The notes under the pieces were generated by a model, which saw only the letters and a list, made by a program, of their open reading frames with translations, made no database searches and had not been told where the DNA came from. This document shows, in pieces, positions 12,113-23,934 of a stretch of DNA of 64,000 nt (positions are counted from its first letter, which is position 1; every line of letters begins with the position of its first letter). The DNA comes from Acanthamoeba castellanii str. Neff (taxonomy: Eukaryota > Discosea > Longamoebia > Acanthamoebidae): NCBI RefSeq assembly GCF_000313135.1, contig NW_004457391.1, forward strand, positions 91,237 to 155,236, given 5' to 3'. The position numbers and the translations under genes are program-made.

Positions 12113-13047
12113 ATGACGTCAAAGCGTGGCCTGCTGGTGGTGGACATACAAAACGACTTCTGCGACCCCAAGGGCGCTCTGGTACCACGTTTTTTGCTGC
12201 CCCCCCCCCGCACCTGCCAAGTGCGCTAACTTGAGGGCACTTGCACTGGACAGCCGGTGCCCGGTGGCGAGGAGGTCGTACCGCTGGTGGTTGCTCTGCG
12301 GGAGAGTGGCTACTTCGATCTGGTGGTCTACTCGCAGGACTGGCACCCGCGCGACCATGTCTCCTTCTCTTCCGTTCACCCCGACGTGCCCATACTCACC
12401 ACCATCGAGGTACATTGCCTCCCTCACTCAAATGTCTGAGGCCTCACCTCAACCACTACACCTGCACGCAGATGCCCCAGTGGACTCAGCTGGTGGTGCC
12501 CGATCACTGCGTGCAAGACACTTGGGGCGCACAGTTCCACCCCGGCCTCGGCCTGAAGGAAGGGTGCGCTACCGCGGCCACTCCTCCCAGTCCCCTTGCC
12601 CCGTGCAAGTCTTACTCACGATCGGTACGGTGTGTTGGGTGGTGGTGTAGAGGCGATGATTTGGTGGTACGCAAAGGCTTTCCGGCCGAGACGGAGGCCT
12701 ACTCTTGCTTTCACGACATTCTTAGGAACCCGACGGGCCTCCATGACCTCCTTCAACGACACAAGATCACGGAGCTCTTCATCTGCGGTACCTTTGCAAA
12801 GCATTGATGTGACACGCTTCCCCGATGGCTGAACATGAGTGCGTCGTGTGATCACACTTCAGGCGTGGCCACGGACGTGGCTGTGCTGAATACCGTGCTG
12901 GATGCAGTCCAGCTGTTCCCGCCTCACTCGGTCTACATCATCGAAGACGCGCTACGGGGCTTCGTGCCCAGCCTCACCGAACAGGCCATCAACACAATGA
13001 AGCAGAGCGGAGCGCAGTTCGTCCGCGTGGCTGCCTTGAAGAAATAG
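12113..13047 (+). CDS. Nicotinamidase/isochorismatase-family protein lacking the nucleophilic Cys
   Basis: Five exons with consistent phases: 12113-12181, 12254-12409, 12472-12563, 12651-12787, 12863-13047. The protein begins MTSKRGLLVVDIQNDFCDP with the catalytic Asp. It keeps the metal-binding segment SQDWHPRDHVSF, the VPDHCVQDTWGAQFHPGL segment and the catalytic Lys in RKGF. Family members deamidate nicotinamide to nicotinic acid in NAD salvage, using Asp, Lys and Cys. At the Cys position of the usual GxATDYCV motif this protein reads GVATDVAV, with Ala encoded at 12880-12882. The fold is clear but catalysis is doubtful: it may be a pseudoenzyme, use another mechanism, or reflect a local sequence error. 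Its own exon sum is in frame. Confidence 0.82.
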
Positions 13048-13117
13048 AAAAAGAAATCATTTTCCCAGAGAGCCAGCCCCACGATTGTTCATTGATCAAG
13101 CAAGCCAACAGAGACAA

Positions 13118-14305
13118 ATGCCAAAGAAGGGGAAGAAGAAATCGACCCCATCTAGCGGAGCGAGGGGCGGTGCCGAATCAACGGCTGCATCCGGGCTGCA
13201 CAATGGGTCAGCGCCCCCATCAGCGATCCCTCCATTGATTAAAATCGACAGCGCAAATCTAGCCCAAGCGGGCCTCCAGCCGCAGGCGGATGTACAGCAA
13301 TCCAACCGCGGTTTGGCGCAGCCCCCGCCGCTGCAGCCCATCTCTGGGCAGGGGGGCTCGTCCATTTCCGCTGTCAGCCCAGCACCACATCCAGGTACCA
13401 TTTGGCGATTTGAAATTGTGTTGCCATCCCATCCTCGCTGCCATTCTTATCTATTCTCAACGCCACCATTCTGAATGTTTATTGTGATTTCACATCAAGG
13501 CGCGATGTTGGAGCCCGAGGCGGTGCACGAGCATGCCAAGGCGGAGAAGAAGAAGGGGGATGAAGAATACCTCAAGGCCGCCTTTGCCACCGCGGTCATG
13601 CACTACACGCGCGCCATCGCCCTCACTCACGGTCGACATCCGGCCTTCATCGTCAGCTTGTTCACCAACCGCGCCGCTGCACACATCATGCTGAAGGCAA
13701 CACACCTCTTCTTCTCAACCAAGCCTCTCTCTCTCTCTCTCTCTCTTGCTCGCATTACCTGCCTCTAATCGCCTAATGGTACTATCGCACAGGAGTTTGC
13801 CAAGGCTGAGGAAGACAGCAAGGTCGCGCTCAAGCTCGATGGCCGTTACCTTCGAGCATACGTGTGTCGTGCTCTGTCGCGATTCTACCTTCAACAGTTC
13901 ACACAGGTGCGCCTCCACTCGCTTTGCATCGCCTTTGCGCAGCTCCCTCTGTGGACGTTCATGTGTGCGCACGCAGTCCTCATGCCTCTCTCTCTCTGTT
14001 GCATAACGCAGGCGTTCGAGGACTTCGAGCGAGCGTCCAAGCTCGAACCGGGCAACACCTTTCTTCGCGAGAAGATACAAAAGGCCAAGGAGACCATCGC
14101 TGCGATTGCGCAGAAGAAGAAGGACTCCACAGCCAAGTACGTGTACCACGCATCGTATGCAACTTCTCTTTTACCTTGCGCGTTCAGACATTGACCCTAT
14201 TATTATTCTTATTCTTATCGGCAACAGGAACATAAAAGTGAACAAAGGCGTGCTCGATTGGATGGGGGACACATCGCTAGTTGGCCTGGACGTTGAGGTA
14301 ACCCG

Positions 14306-14343
<38 letters not shown>

Positions 14344-15394
14344 GCTCTTTATTATTGAGCGCGCGCTGGCTGCTGGCAGGAACCGGCACGTGCATGTTTC
14401 TGTTCTGGCCTCCAATTTGTCCAGCTCTTACGCTTTGTTTCCGTCGTGGCATCACCAACAGGCACAACCATCAAAGAAAGGAGAAAGAGGCACAAATGGA
14501 GTCCTGCCGCCTCAGTCTGGTGATACCAAGTGCGCGATTCCCCTCGTCTTACCGTGGTGTGCTACATGCATGTCTTGTTCCTGCGGCAGCTGGTCGCTGT
14601 GCGGTGCGGATCTCACTTATTTGACCGTCAACTTTACCGTCACGTGTGCACCAGTTTGCGACCACCGGCGAGCGTGAACGACGTTCCTCTCCTGGTGCCA
14701 GTCGGCGAGGCGTTGGACGCCTACATTCCAGACCTGGAGACCCTCACGCGTCGGGAAGCCGAAGAGCAGGCCATGCGCGAGAAGGAGTTGGTACCCTACT
14801 ACGCCACACCCAGCCCCGCGATATAATTCCCCCCCCCCCGCGCTCGCTCACACGTGGCTCTACGCAGGGTAACGACGCCTTCGTGAACGCTCAATACCTG
14901 GTGGCTCTGGTCCACTACTCGCGCGCCATCAAGCTCTTCCCCGAGTACTCTACTTTCTCTTGTTCTGTTCCGCTTCTCTTCGTAGTGATCTCGCTAATCT
15001 CTCCACTCTATATGTGCTATCGCGACGCAACAGAGAAGCGGTGTTCTTTTCCAACAGGGCCCTGGTGTATCTCAAGCTGAACCGATTCTACGAGTCAATC
15101 ACCGACTGCACGGCCTCCATTGATCGCAAGCCCTCCATCAAGGTATGCACGCGCTCTACGCCACCGCGTACACCTTTAGGTGACCAACTTTCACCCCTCT
15201 TCGCCAGGCCTTCGCCCGACGGGCGGCTGCGTGGGTGGCGCTGAAGGAGTACATCCTGGCCGCCGACGACTATCGCAAAGCGCTTCGCTTCGAACCTAAA
15301 AATCAGGTGCCCTTTGCTCTTGCGGTGTTCATTGCAGTATGGATTGTTTCCTCTCGCCCGTCCTATGTGTGGCGTTGCTCGCGTGTGACTCACC

Positions 15395-15442
<48 letters not shown>

Positions 15443-16106
15443 GCTGACTCGTACGGAATATTTCCAGGATTGCTTGGACAAGCTGGGCCGATGCCTCATG
15501 CACATCGAAGAGGAGTACATGCGCAAGCTCCAGTCGAACCCCAGCAACGACAAACTGAAGAAGGACCTCCAAAAGCTGCGCGACGACATTCGCAAAATTG
15601 GTACTCTACCCTCCCGCAAGAGATGAAATTTCCTTCTTATTCTTCTTCTTCTTCTTCTCTTTCATCATAGCATCATCCTCTTCATTCCTCTGTGTTGGGC
15701 CAATTTCTTTCCTCTCATATCTGTGTTCGTCTTTGTCGTTTTGTTTCTTCTCTCCTTCTTCTCCTCTCTTCTCTTCTCTTCTTCTTCAGTCTCTCGGCTC
15801 ACTTCTCCGCCCCCTCCACCGCATGGATCGTTCAGCTAAGCAGCGCTCTCAGCTTTCTTTGCATTGTGCATTGTAAATACGCGTGCGTGTCGCTGTTCAC
15901 CTTTTTCTCGTTTTCTTTCATCTTCATCATCACCATCTTCTTCTTCACCACTAACGTAAACGTTTACTCACGTGGTGGTGTGATGGTGGTGGTGGCAATC
16001 GCCAGGAAGCGCGCTGGAGGGCAAGCAGACCACGATCGACAAGGCGGCACAGTACTACTACCACACCCAAGCCAACTTCACCGCTCCTCCTGTCACCTCC
16101 ACGTGA
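13118..16106 (+). CDS. TPR-repeat co-chaperone-like protein
   Basis: Twelve exons: 13118-13394, 13500-13696, 13793-13906, 14012-14136, 14228-14297, 14462-14529, 14655-14790, 14868-14944, 15034-15142, 15208-15306, 15468-15600, 16006-16106. They total 1506 nt (501 aa). The N-terminus is basic and low in complexity (MPKKGKKKSTPSSGA). Two tetratricopeptide clusters follow: one around AEKKKGDEEYLKAAFATAV and TNRAAAHIMLK, another around EKELGNDAFVNAQYLVALVH, FFSNRALVYLKLNRFY and RRAAAWVALKEY. The layout recalls RPAP3/SPAG1-type HSP90 co-chaperones, but no diagnostic C-terminal domain is visible. The intron after 13696 starts with GC instead of GT. The 68-nt exon at 14462 is supported only by phase. 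Confidence 0.75.
14308..14342 (+). repeat. (CA)n microsatellite in intron
   Basis: About 17 copies of CA within the intron after exon 5 of the TPR gene. Confidence 0.9.
15395..15442 (+). repeat. (CTTT)n microsatellite in intron
   Basis: About 12 copies of a C/T tetranucleotide within the TPR gene's intron before the exon at 15468. It forms a long pyrimidine tract ahead of the splice acceptor. Confidence 0.92.
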
Positions 16107-16237
16107 AGCAAACAAATAACAACAACCTGGCCCACAGCCAAACAAATCCAAACAAATCCAACTCTTACCCAATTATTCTCATTTATATTCTATTATTATC
16201 ATTTAGTACATTTATATTTATTTAGTTTGTGTGCCGC

Positions 16238-18807
16238 TCACCACTTGGAGTAGCGGTTGCGAGAGCGGAAGCGGAAGGGAATGTTGGCCGCCAACAAGCC
16301 TGCGAGGACGGTGGTCAACACACAGCGCAGAGTTGAGTTGCCTGCGAACGGAGGAGGCGCGCACCTATGGCGAGGGCAAAGCTGTTCGAGGTCATGGTGT
16401 AGATGAGCGTGAGCCCGCCCATGAAGTCGCCGGCAGCGATCGCCCGCATTCCTGCGCACATGGTCATCGACACAATCAGCTGAGGGCCTGTGTGCGCGTC
16501 AGGCTGAGCAGCTTTTGGGTGTACCGCGAAGGCCGATGCCACCAGTGCGGACGACGAATAGGGCCTGCAGGGTGAGCGCGTAGGCTGGGTGGCCCGAGAA
16601 TCGGCTGTACAGGTTACCTGTACGTCGGCGATGGAGATCATGTTATGATCAGCAACGGCGCCACGATAACAAGAACGCAGGACGGTCGGCGAAGAGGACT
16701 CACCCATTAATGCCGACGCTGAAGGCGCTGATGGCGGTGGCGTTGTCGTCGCTGAACTCGAGGTACTCGAGGCTGACGACCTTGATGAAGTAGGACACGA
16801 TGGCCATGATGAGCTGTGGCGGGTACTGGACCGGGTGCGACTGATATGTGGTGTGTGTTTATGTGTTTATGTGAGTGGCGTGTGCGGTTGCGGGGACGGG
16901 TGAGCACGAGCGAAGGGAAAACAGTTTGTGAGGAGCGTACCTTGAGCAAACCGGAGAAGCCCAGAGAAGCGATCGGCAGAAGGACGGACCTCTCCCACAG
17001 TCCCACATCGTGGCACATGTTGGGGATCGCCCCCGGCCACGCCTTGGCCAGCACCGTCTCGCCGATCGAAATCCCTGCGCGTCGACCCACCCCACGAACC
17101 CACTTTAGCGGTGGCAAGAGAGGGCCGTGTTGGCACTGTTGGCACAGTAGTCGGTACCCAGGCCCAGCTGAATGAGTGCGAAGTAGCTCAAGACCAGCCG
17201 CGACGCGCCCGTGGTGACGTTGAGCGCGGCCAACTCCTGCATGGCCACCGTGATCGCAATGCCCGGGAGCGGCCACACCAACGCTAAAATCGCGAAAGCA
17301 CACAACAACACGATCAGTCGCCGCGCGCACTGAAGAATAGGAAAAGACCAGAGGTACCGGCGATGAGGTCGCCTTGGTAGCAGAGGCCCCCGTGGAGCGA
17401 GGCCAGCACTGAGCCGAAGAAGGCGATCACAATGGCCGCGGTGAAGTCCGAGAAGCCCCGCATCCCCATCCGCCGGCCGCACATGTACGTCACCGTGCTC
17501 ACCATCGTGCCTATGTCACAACATGTTCGCCACATATTAATGTTAACTCGACGAACATGTGTTTATATATATATATATACGAGGGTGTGTTTTTGCGGTG
17601 GAGGTGGTACCCAGGAGCAGCGCGAGCCAGATATCAGCCCAGCCGCCGCCGTAGAAGACTGTGATGCAGGAGGCCGAGGTCAAGGCCGAGCTGGCGATCG
17701 TCGCCAACGGGTGGTACCTCGGCGGCGCACTCTCGATCCTCTCCAACGCATCGATCGCCTGCCCCAAACTCATCTTACCTTCAAGCCCGTGCGTGCGTGT
17801 GCGGTGAGTGCTTGTGCGGCGAGTGTGTGCGTGTGCGGTCTGCGCAGGTGTGGTGAGCGGTTGGTACCGGTGGAGAGGCGCAGGCGGAGGAGGCCCAGGT
17901 AGAGCATCATCTCGCAGTTGCGCACCGCCGCGGTGTGGATGATGTGGGTCTGCGTCGACGCGAGCTCGTTGGTGGTGGACGTGAACGGCTTCCGCTGGGC
18001 CGGCGTGGCCGACTTGGCCAGGCCCCGGGTGCTCGCCACCCACCTGTGCGACGACATCCAGGCCGACCGGTCGCGCTTTCGCTTTCGCTTGGGCCACCAC
18101 GAACGCCCACCTCCATCGGCTTCTTCCAATTCCCCATCACCATCATCATCGCCACCACCTTCATCGAGCTCCATGGCCAGCAGGGGTGCGGCCAGCGGCT
18201 GCGGGTGGCGGTGGTCGGTCGGAGGCGACGGCGGCGCCGGCGAAGAATGTGAAGAAGGTGATGGAGACGACGAAGAAGCAGAGGAGGAGGGAGTGAGCTG
18301 GGGGAAGGAGGCGATGATGGTCGAGTGGAGCACGAGGAACGAGGCCTCGATGCCGAGCGACTTGGCCAGGGTGGTGCACATGTCGGTCACCTTGTGGGTG
18401 GCCATGTCGGTGTTGGCCAGGGCCCGGGCGAACCGGAGAACGAACTCCTTGCCCTGGGCCACGCTGTAGCCCTCCTCCTCCATGTCGTCCCACTCCAGAC
18501 GCGCGTAGCGGTCGTCGCTGCCGCCGCCGCCGCCGCCGTTGGAGCCGCCGGTGACATAGTCGGGCAGGGTGAAGAGGGCGCAGATCCAAACGACGGCGGT
18601 GTGAAGGGCTGTTCGGAGTCTGACGCGGAGGCTGGGTCTGTACAACAAGACAAGGTCCTCCTCGTCTGCTTTACCATGAAGCTGCTCGAACTTGGACGGG
18701 CCTGGTGGTTCGGGGATGGAAGAAAGCGAAAGCGAAGGCTCCCCTCCGGCGTTGGTGAAGACAGAGGGAGGCGGGGTGGTCGCCGCATCAAGCTCGGCAC
18801 CCTTCAT
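16238..18807 (-). CDS. ThrE-type (threonine/serine exporter, Prm10-like) membrane protein
   Basis: Multi-exon gene. Exon 1 (18807-17868) encodes a long soluble N-terminus and the first ThrE signature (ANTDMATHKVTDMCTTLAKS), then a Ser/Pro- and Lys/Arg-rich insertion of about 100 residues. Later exons (17778-17611, 17510-17358, 17283-17158, 17074-16941, 16840-16704 and three more) encode hydrophobic helices with family signatures such as ALVWPLPGIAITVAMQELA and GRRMGMRGFSDFTAA. The protein ends GLLAANIPFRFRSRNRYSKW. Family members move small amino acids or related metabolites across membranes; the substrate here is unknown. An in-frame upstream ATG exists at 18867. Two C-terminal junctions are awkward: the conserved GNLYSRF segment is out of phase by one base with exon 16840-16704, and one intron would be only about 37 nt. 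Confidence 0.74.
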
Positions 18808-19101
18808 TCTTCTCCGGAACCGAGAATGAGAACGACGTGTGGTCTGCCGAACTTGATGATGGTGCAAGGTGTCGGGGCATGAATAGGCCCTGCTGGGGCA
18901 AGGTGTCTCCCAAATGGCGTGTCTTCACCTAACGCAGTAGTCGGAAGACAACACAACGAATAGTCTCCCATTGGCTACCAGCTTCTTGCGCGCGCCAACC
19001 ACGTCGCGACCTTCCCTGAAACTCCGAATTTTTTTAATTTCTAATCCATTATTGGTAAAAAACGAAAGCGACGAGGAAAGACGAAGCGAGAAAAAGGAGT
19101 T

Positions 19102-20626
19102 TTAATGGAGGGCTGTAAAGAGCTCGTAGCTCACGTAGAGCACCACGGTGATGCTGATGAGGCCGCCCGTGAGCCAGCTGGCGAGCTTGTCGCTGATGGT
19201 CCCGCGCGTTCGAAGCCAGAGGCCCAGCTGCGAGAGCGACAGGTTGAAGTAGACGACGAGGGGCGCGACGACCTCCCAACCGGGGTTCTCGCAGAGCAGG
19301 GCGAGCTTCATGGTGAAGGGGAACAGGGCGGCGGCCGCGCAGTGGATCATGGTCAGGTCGTACATGGTGCGCGAGACTCGCTCGATATGGGCCGCGATGA
19401 AGTTCTGCAGGCACCAGTGCACCCCGAGCACCGCGAACGACACGAAATGGCCCGCGACAGCTCGCCATTCCTCCTTCAGGAACTGTTTTCCACCTCAACC
19501 AAAGCCTTGTCAGTCAATACCACACACGCACACACGCACACACGCACACCGCGCCGCACACACACACACACGCACGCGCACGCACGCACGCACGCACGCA
19601 CACGCGTACGGCAAGAGCAATGGCCTCGCGAGCATCAACGCCGGCGGGATATCTGATCTCGATGAGGAACAGGGTGACGGCCACGGCGTAGACGCCGTCG
19701 GTGAAGACGTCGATGCGCTCCTTGGGGAAGCCGCCCGGGAGGAGCGCGGTGAAGTTGGCCTCGGTGCGCGTGGCCCGGTGGGTGAGCAGCAGCGCAGCCA
19801 GCACGCCGTACATGACGTAGGACTGGTAGTCCGAGCTGACGAATGTGCTCACGATCATCATTACGGCCAGCGTGGCGATGGTGCACACAAAGAACGCAAT
19901 CTCATAGTTGACGGCCGACTCGCGCGCCACCTTCTGGCGAATGTCGGTCGCGCGCAGGCAGTAGAGGAAGAGGAGGAAGCACGAGGCGTAGATGGCGATG
20001 AAGGTACCGCCGAAGAAGTAGACGGCCGAGCTGTCGATGTAGGCCTCGAGCAGGCTCTGCACGGCGAAGGCAAAGAGCGAAAGCGAAGCGAGAAAGAGGA
20101 GCCCGAGGGCGTAGAGCACCGGGTCGGTGGCGTGGTGGTCGCCGAACCAGTTGAAGGCCAGGTAGGTGTTGGTCATCACCAGCGACATGAAGCTGAAGCC
20201 CAACACCACCGAGAACAGCAGGAAGGCGATGGTCAGGATGCGCTCCTCCTTGGGCGCGTTCAGGATCTCCATCAGCGGCAGGATCGTCAGCGTGACCACG
20301 ATGCTGGCCAGGGCGTCTGCACCAGCCCAGCGCCAGCCCTTTAGCACCGGCCACCAGAATTAAAAAGAACGAAAACGAAAAACAAATAACGAAAAACGAA
20401 ATGGAAGGAAAAAAACCGGAAAGGGAGGAAGGGGTGGGGTACCTATCCACATCTCGAGCCGGGTGACTTTGCGCTCCTCGTGGTGGTGTGGAGTTGGGAG
20501 CTTGTCAACGCCCAGCTCGGTGGCGTCGGGCTCTTGTATAGACTTGTGGTGTGCCGCCACCCCATTGCTCAACAGGAGGGCGCTCGACTCGCTGCTGTGG
20601 CTCGCCCCCTCCTTCTCCATCTTCAT
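19102..20626 (-). CDS. TMEM175-like potassium channel
   Basis: Three exons, 20626-20443, 20316-19610 and 19482-19102, sum to 1272 nt (423 aa). After a soluble N-terminus of about 60 residues, two six-helix repeats follow. The first starts RLEMWIDALASIVVTLTILP, produced exactly across the first splice. The second starts KERIDVFTDGVYAVAVTLFL. Both match the R-x3-F-[ST]-D-[AG] helix that lines the pore of TMEM175, an endolysosomal K+ (and H+) channel. The third exon opens FLKEEWRAVAGHFVSFAVLG, the conserved W..SF helix of repeat two. In the first repeat the FSD-type residues are replaced by WID. Location in lysosomes or phagosomes is inferred from the family. Confidence 0.75.
19520..19606 (-). 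repeat. CA/CGCA-rich simple repeat in intron
   Basis: The second intron of the TMEM175-like gene is largely CACACG and GCAC repeats, reading as TGTGCG/GTGC on the sense strand right after the GTACGC donor. Confidence 0.8.
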
Positions 20627-20865
20627 CTTCCTGCTCTGCCTTGTTGTTGTTTGGTCCTCCGCATCAAGTATGACGGAGCGACCTTGATGGTGGAAACTCC
20701 GACGAAGGTCACGGGCTATGAAAGGCGTCCTCCTTTCCCTCGGCCGCGAAGGCTTCGAGGGACAAGCACCAACAAGAGGGCCACGCCGTGGACGACTTGT
20801 GAACGCAATGTGTGGGCCAACAAAGTTTTCACGGGCAGCGCAACGACAGAGAGTAAAATAAAAAG

Positions 20866-21568
20866 ATGCAAGGAACGTGTGCGGGCTGCAAGGAGGGATT
20901 CAAGGCTGGCGACCAGGTGCTGAGCGCGCTCGACCAGAAGTGGCACCCTCAGCACTTTACCTGCTCCTGTATGGCCGCCCTCGCTAGTACTCGTTTAGAA
21001 GAAGAGAGGATGAGAGATTTTAGATTTGTGCGAGGGGGGAGGTGAGCTGGACGGGAAAGTGGATTGGGAGATTGATGCTGCTCTTCCAACGTTCCAGCAT
21101 GCAAGCAGCAGATCACCGGCGGGTTCGCCACCGACTCTGATGGCAAGGGTGCGACACACCCACTCCTCCATCTTTACTACGTTCTACTGTCCATCAGCGA
21201 GTGCCTTCTCATGTGGTGGTGGGGTCAGCCTACTGCCCGGCGCACGTGCCCAAGGCGGAGCAGCGCATCTGCGGCGGATGTGGGAAGCCCATCACCGCCG
21301 TGGCGGCCTACTGCTTGAGGTTCGCCTCTCATCATCTTTGGTGGGTCTCTGTCGTCTTTCTCACACCACCGCACACGCGACACGACAACACGACACACGA
21401 CACGACAGGAAGCACTGGCATCCGGAGTGCGTGATCTGTGCGGTGTGCAACAAGCAGATCTCGAACGCGCGACCTCGAGAGAAGAACGGCAAGCCCGTGT
21501 GCCCCACATGCGCCGTAGGCGCGGTGCAGAGCGTCGTCAACGCGCGGGTGCGAGGCGAAGACGTATGA
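20866..21568 (+). CDS. Small two-LIM-domain protein
   Basis: Four exons, 20866-20968, 21098-21148, 21229-21319 and 21409-21568, sum to 405 nt (134 aa). LIM1 has CAGC, then HPQHFTCSSC, then YCPAH. LIM2 has CGGC, then HWHPECVICAVC, then CPTC. Each gives the eight Cys/His ligands for two zinc ions. There is almost nothing outside the two domains, so it is an adaptor of the paxillin/CRP-like or PINCH-like size class. LIM proteins in amoebae commonly organise actin and adhesion; the partner is unknown. It is divergent from the TMEM175-like gene across about 240 bp. Confidence 0.85.
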
Positions 21569-22013
21569 CGCGTGCGTGCGCCGCACACGCACACGCACAC
21601 AACAAAACACACGACGGCACACACGTAACAGCCAACAAAGACAATCACACGCCAGCATGTGGCCGCATGTATATCTGATTCCCACTCACACGAAAAGCGA
21701 TAATTCGACTCAGTGGCCTGCGAGGTGTGAACGCTGCAGATTGCAGTCATCTTTTACGAGCGGGTTTTGGGGTGTGCCTCTACAAACTGAACGGCGACTG
21801 TGCTCGCTCAGTGGTGCGGCGGCTTATATCCGTCAACTATCACACACACACACACACCACACCACACCACACACACAACATACAGAGAAGAGAGAGAGTC
21901 AGCAACGGAAAGTTTGGCACAGTGTAAAGCAAAGGAAAAGAGGAGAGAGGGAGACGAGGAGCAGCGAGAAACCAGTCTAGTAAGATGAAGGAAGAAGCTG
22001 AATATAGATGTGT
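21569..22013. other. Convergent intergenic region
   Basis: 3' flanks of the LIM gene (+) and the ferredoxin gene (-). It contains CA-rich tracts near 21575-21605 and 21840-21880. No gene was recognised. Confidence 0.5.
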
Positions 22014-22917
22014 CTAACCCATCATGTTCCTCGTCGCTGGTGGCAGCTTGAGCCTGATGCCTTCCAGCTCGGGAGAGATGATGATCTGGCACCCGAGACG
22101 AGACCTGATAAGATCGTGAAGGCGGCGTCGCTCTATCGTTAGCTCGTGGACACGCCCACGCAACCCATTCACCGCACACACCGCAAGTCAAGCGGTAAAC
22201 GTACGTTTCCGTGAGACCAAAGGCAAGGTCGAGCATGTCCTCCTCCTCTTCGACGGGCGCTGGCAGCTTGTCGTAGTACTCCTTGTCCAGGATGACATGG
22301 CACGTACTGCAGGCAAGCGAGGCCTCGCACGCTACACGTGTTTTATAAAAAAACGCAGTGAGCCACACCCAGGGCACATGACAACACACACGACAACACA
22401 CATGAAGGTCGGGAGTGCGACGGACCTCCTTCAAGGTCTATCTTGTTGTCGTGGGCGAGCTCGAGAACGGACTTGCCGACCGGAGCCTCGAGAGGGATTT
22501 CTGTGCCATCCTTGTCGATGAAGGTGACGTGCACGCTGTGTCCACGCACCACCATGTTACCACCAGCGAACAGACCTCACAACTTCAAAGTCGTGAGTGG
22601 AGCCACTGTGCCCCGTTGCACGAGAGAGAGATGCGTACGTCTTCTTCGAGTCAGCATCTGGAGGGGCATTTGAAAATGTGGATTATTCGATTAAAAGATT
22701 TGAAGAAGTGCATTGATTGAAAAAAGGAGTGTTGTGAAGGGACCGCACCAGCAGAGTAGAGGCGGGCGGATCGGAGCGTCGATGCAGATGACGATGTTGC
22801 TTGCCGACCAGCCCAGGCGAAAGGCACCACAGGAGATTGAAGGCCAGCAAATCGTCGACCGCCCGTGACGAGTGTTGTGGTGCGCTTCATCATCTTGTCC
22901 TCTATCCTCCGCCTCAA
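22014..22917 (-). CDS. Mitochondrial adrenodoxin-type [2Fe-2S] ferredoxin
   Basis: Four exons: 22917-22749, 22575-22426, 22331-22205, 22104-22014. The N-terminus is Arg/Ser-rich and suits a mitochondrial targeting peptide. The core starts [19 protein letters not shown]. Cluster ligands are in [16 protein letters not shown] (C-x5-C-x2-C) with the fourth Cys in SRLGCQII, formed across the last splice. Acidic helix residues [13 protein letters not shown] match the reductase-binding helix. Family members (YAH1/FDX) pass electrons from ferredoxin reductase to Fe-S cluster assembly and heme or sterol enzymes in the matrix. The start may be ATG 22917 or the ATG pair near 22893. Confidence 0.88.
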
Positions 22918-23161
22918 ATTCGAAGAATAAAGTCCTTTTTTACCCTGTGATTTCTCTGTGTTTCTTCTACTAAAAAGGAAGAAAAAAAGAATTAAATAAA
23001 CAATACAGCAGGCGCTGTTTCAACTTTAATCTCTTGCTATCTACATCTAAAGGCTTGCCTGGTGCACTATCACTGCCTCGCGTCACTCTCCTACCACAGT
23101 TCCAAGTAAAAGAAGATTTAGACATTCATAAATCAATGTTAGAAAAATTACACAACACAAT

Positions 23162-23518
23162 TTACACATGCTCATGCGTTGCGTTGATGCTCACCTTTTC
23201 CTGTGGCTCGGGCTTCTTGAAGTACTTGTAGAGAGCCGACATCGAAAAAGCAAAGAGTAGCGCAAACGAGATGCCGCTCCACGCGTAGTTGGTGAGCCGC
23301 ATGAAGCTAGCCACGTTGCGCGCCTCCGCAGAGTTCTTGGCGTAGAGCAGCTTGCGCGCTTGCTCCAGATGCTGCTGCGTGCCCATCGAAGAAGATGGCC
23401 CGTGCTGGGTCTTGCCCGCTGCCTCCATCTTCTTTCGCAACTCTTCGAACGGGTTCTTACCCTCTCCGCCACCCGCGCCAGTGCCCGCTTGCTGTCCGCC
23501 ACTGCCACTGCCTTCCAT
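23162..23518 (-). CDS. Small single-pass membrane protein, unassigned
   Basis: An open 118-codon frame starting MEGSGSGGQQAGTGAGGGEG. A Gly-rich N-terminus is followed by an amphipathic helix with alternating charge (KNPFEELRKKMEAAGK), another helix (QHLEQARKLLYAKNSAEARN), one hydrophobic segment (WSGISFALLFAFSMSALY) and a short Lys-rich tail. The size and layout resemble small mitochondrial inner-membrane or assembly factors, but no family was recognised. A possible splice donor (AAG|GTGAGC) near the end could change the last nine residues. Confidence 0.55.
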   Translation of the reverse strand: MEGSGSGGQQAGTGAGGGEGKNPFEELRKKMEAAGKTQHGPSSSMGTQQHLEQARKLLYAKNSAEARNVASFMRLTNYAWSGISFALLFAFSMSALYKYFKKPEPQEKVSINATHEHV

Positions 23519-23934
23519 CTTCTAACTGTGCAAAGTTGTTGTGTTTGCAGCGCGCAGTGGCGCACTCTGCTTTCTCTCGTGCTGCACTGAAATTCAGGCC
23601 GAAAGAGCTTGGCCTCGCACTAATACACCTCAACACGCTGGTGCCTCATGGCTCCACAACACAAGAACGTCCACATCATGTGCAAAGTGAGTTCCACGAA
23701 CATGTTTATAGCAGTGATGATACAGCTGCTGTGCACAACGCTTGACAGAAGCGAGACACGCACAGAGAGAGCACAGTGGCACGCTGCGTAGCCGCACGGC
23801 GATGGGTTGGGGTGGTGGCCTGCGCATCTTGAGTGCACTACTCACTACGCAGTTTGTTGGTAGTAGGATGGGTCCCTGGGTGAATCACCGTACGATGAGC
23901 GAACGCGAAGTTCCTCGCCTCCAGTCGAAGTAGC
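23519..23934. other. Intergenic region, no gene seen
   Basis: About 415 bp between two minus-strand genes. Open frames here are short and lack family features. Confidence 0.45.

Noticed and set aside
15690..15990. Possible hydrophobic Ser/Phe/Leu-rich membrane protein
   Set aside because: It is a pyrimidine-rich intron of the TPR gene. The exon at 16006 joins in phase across it.
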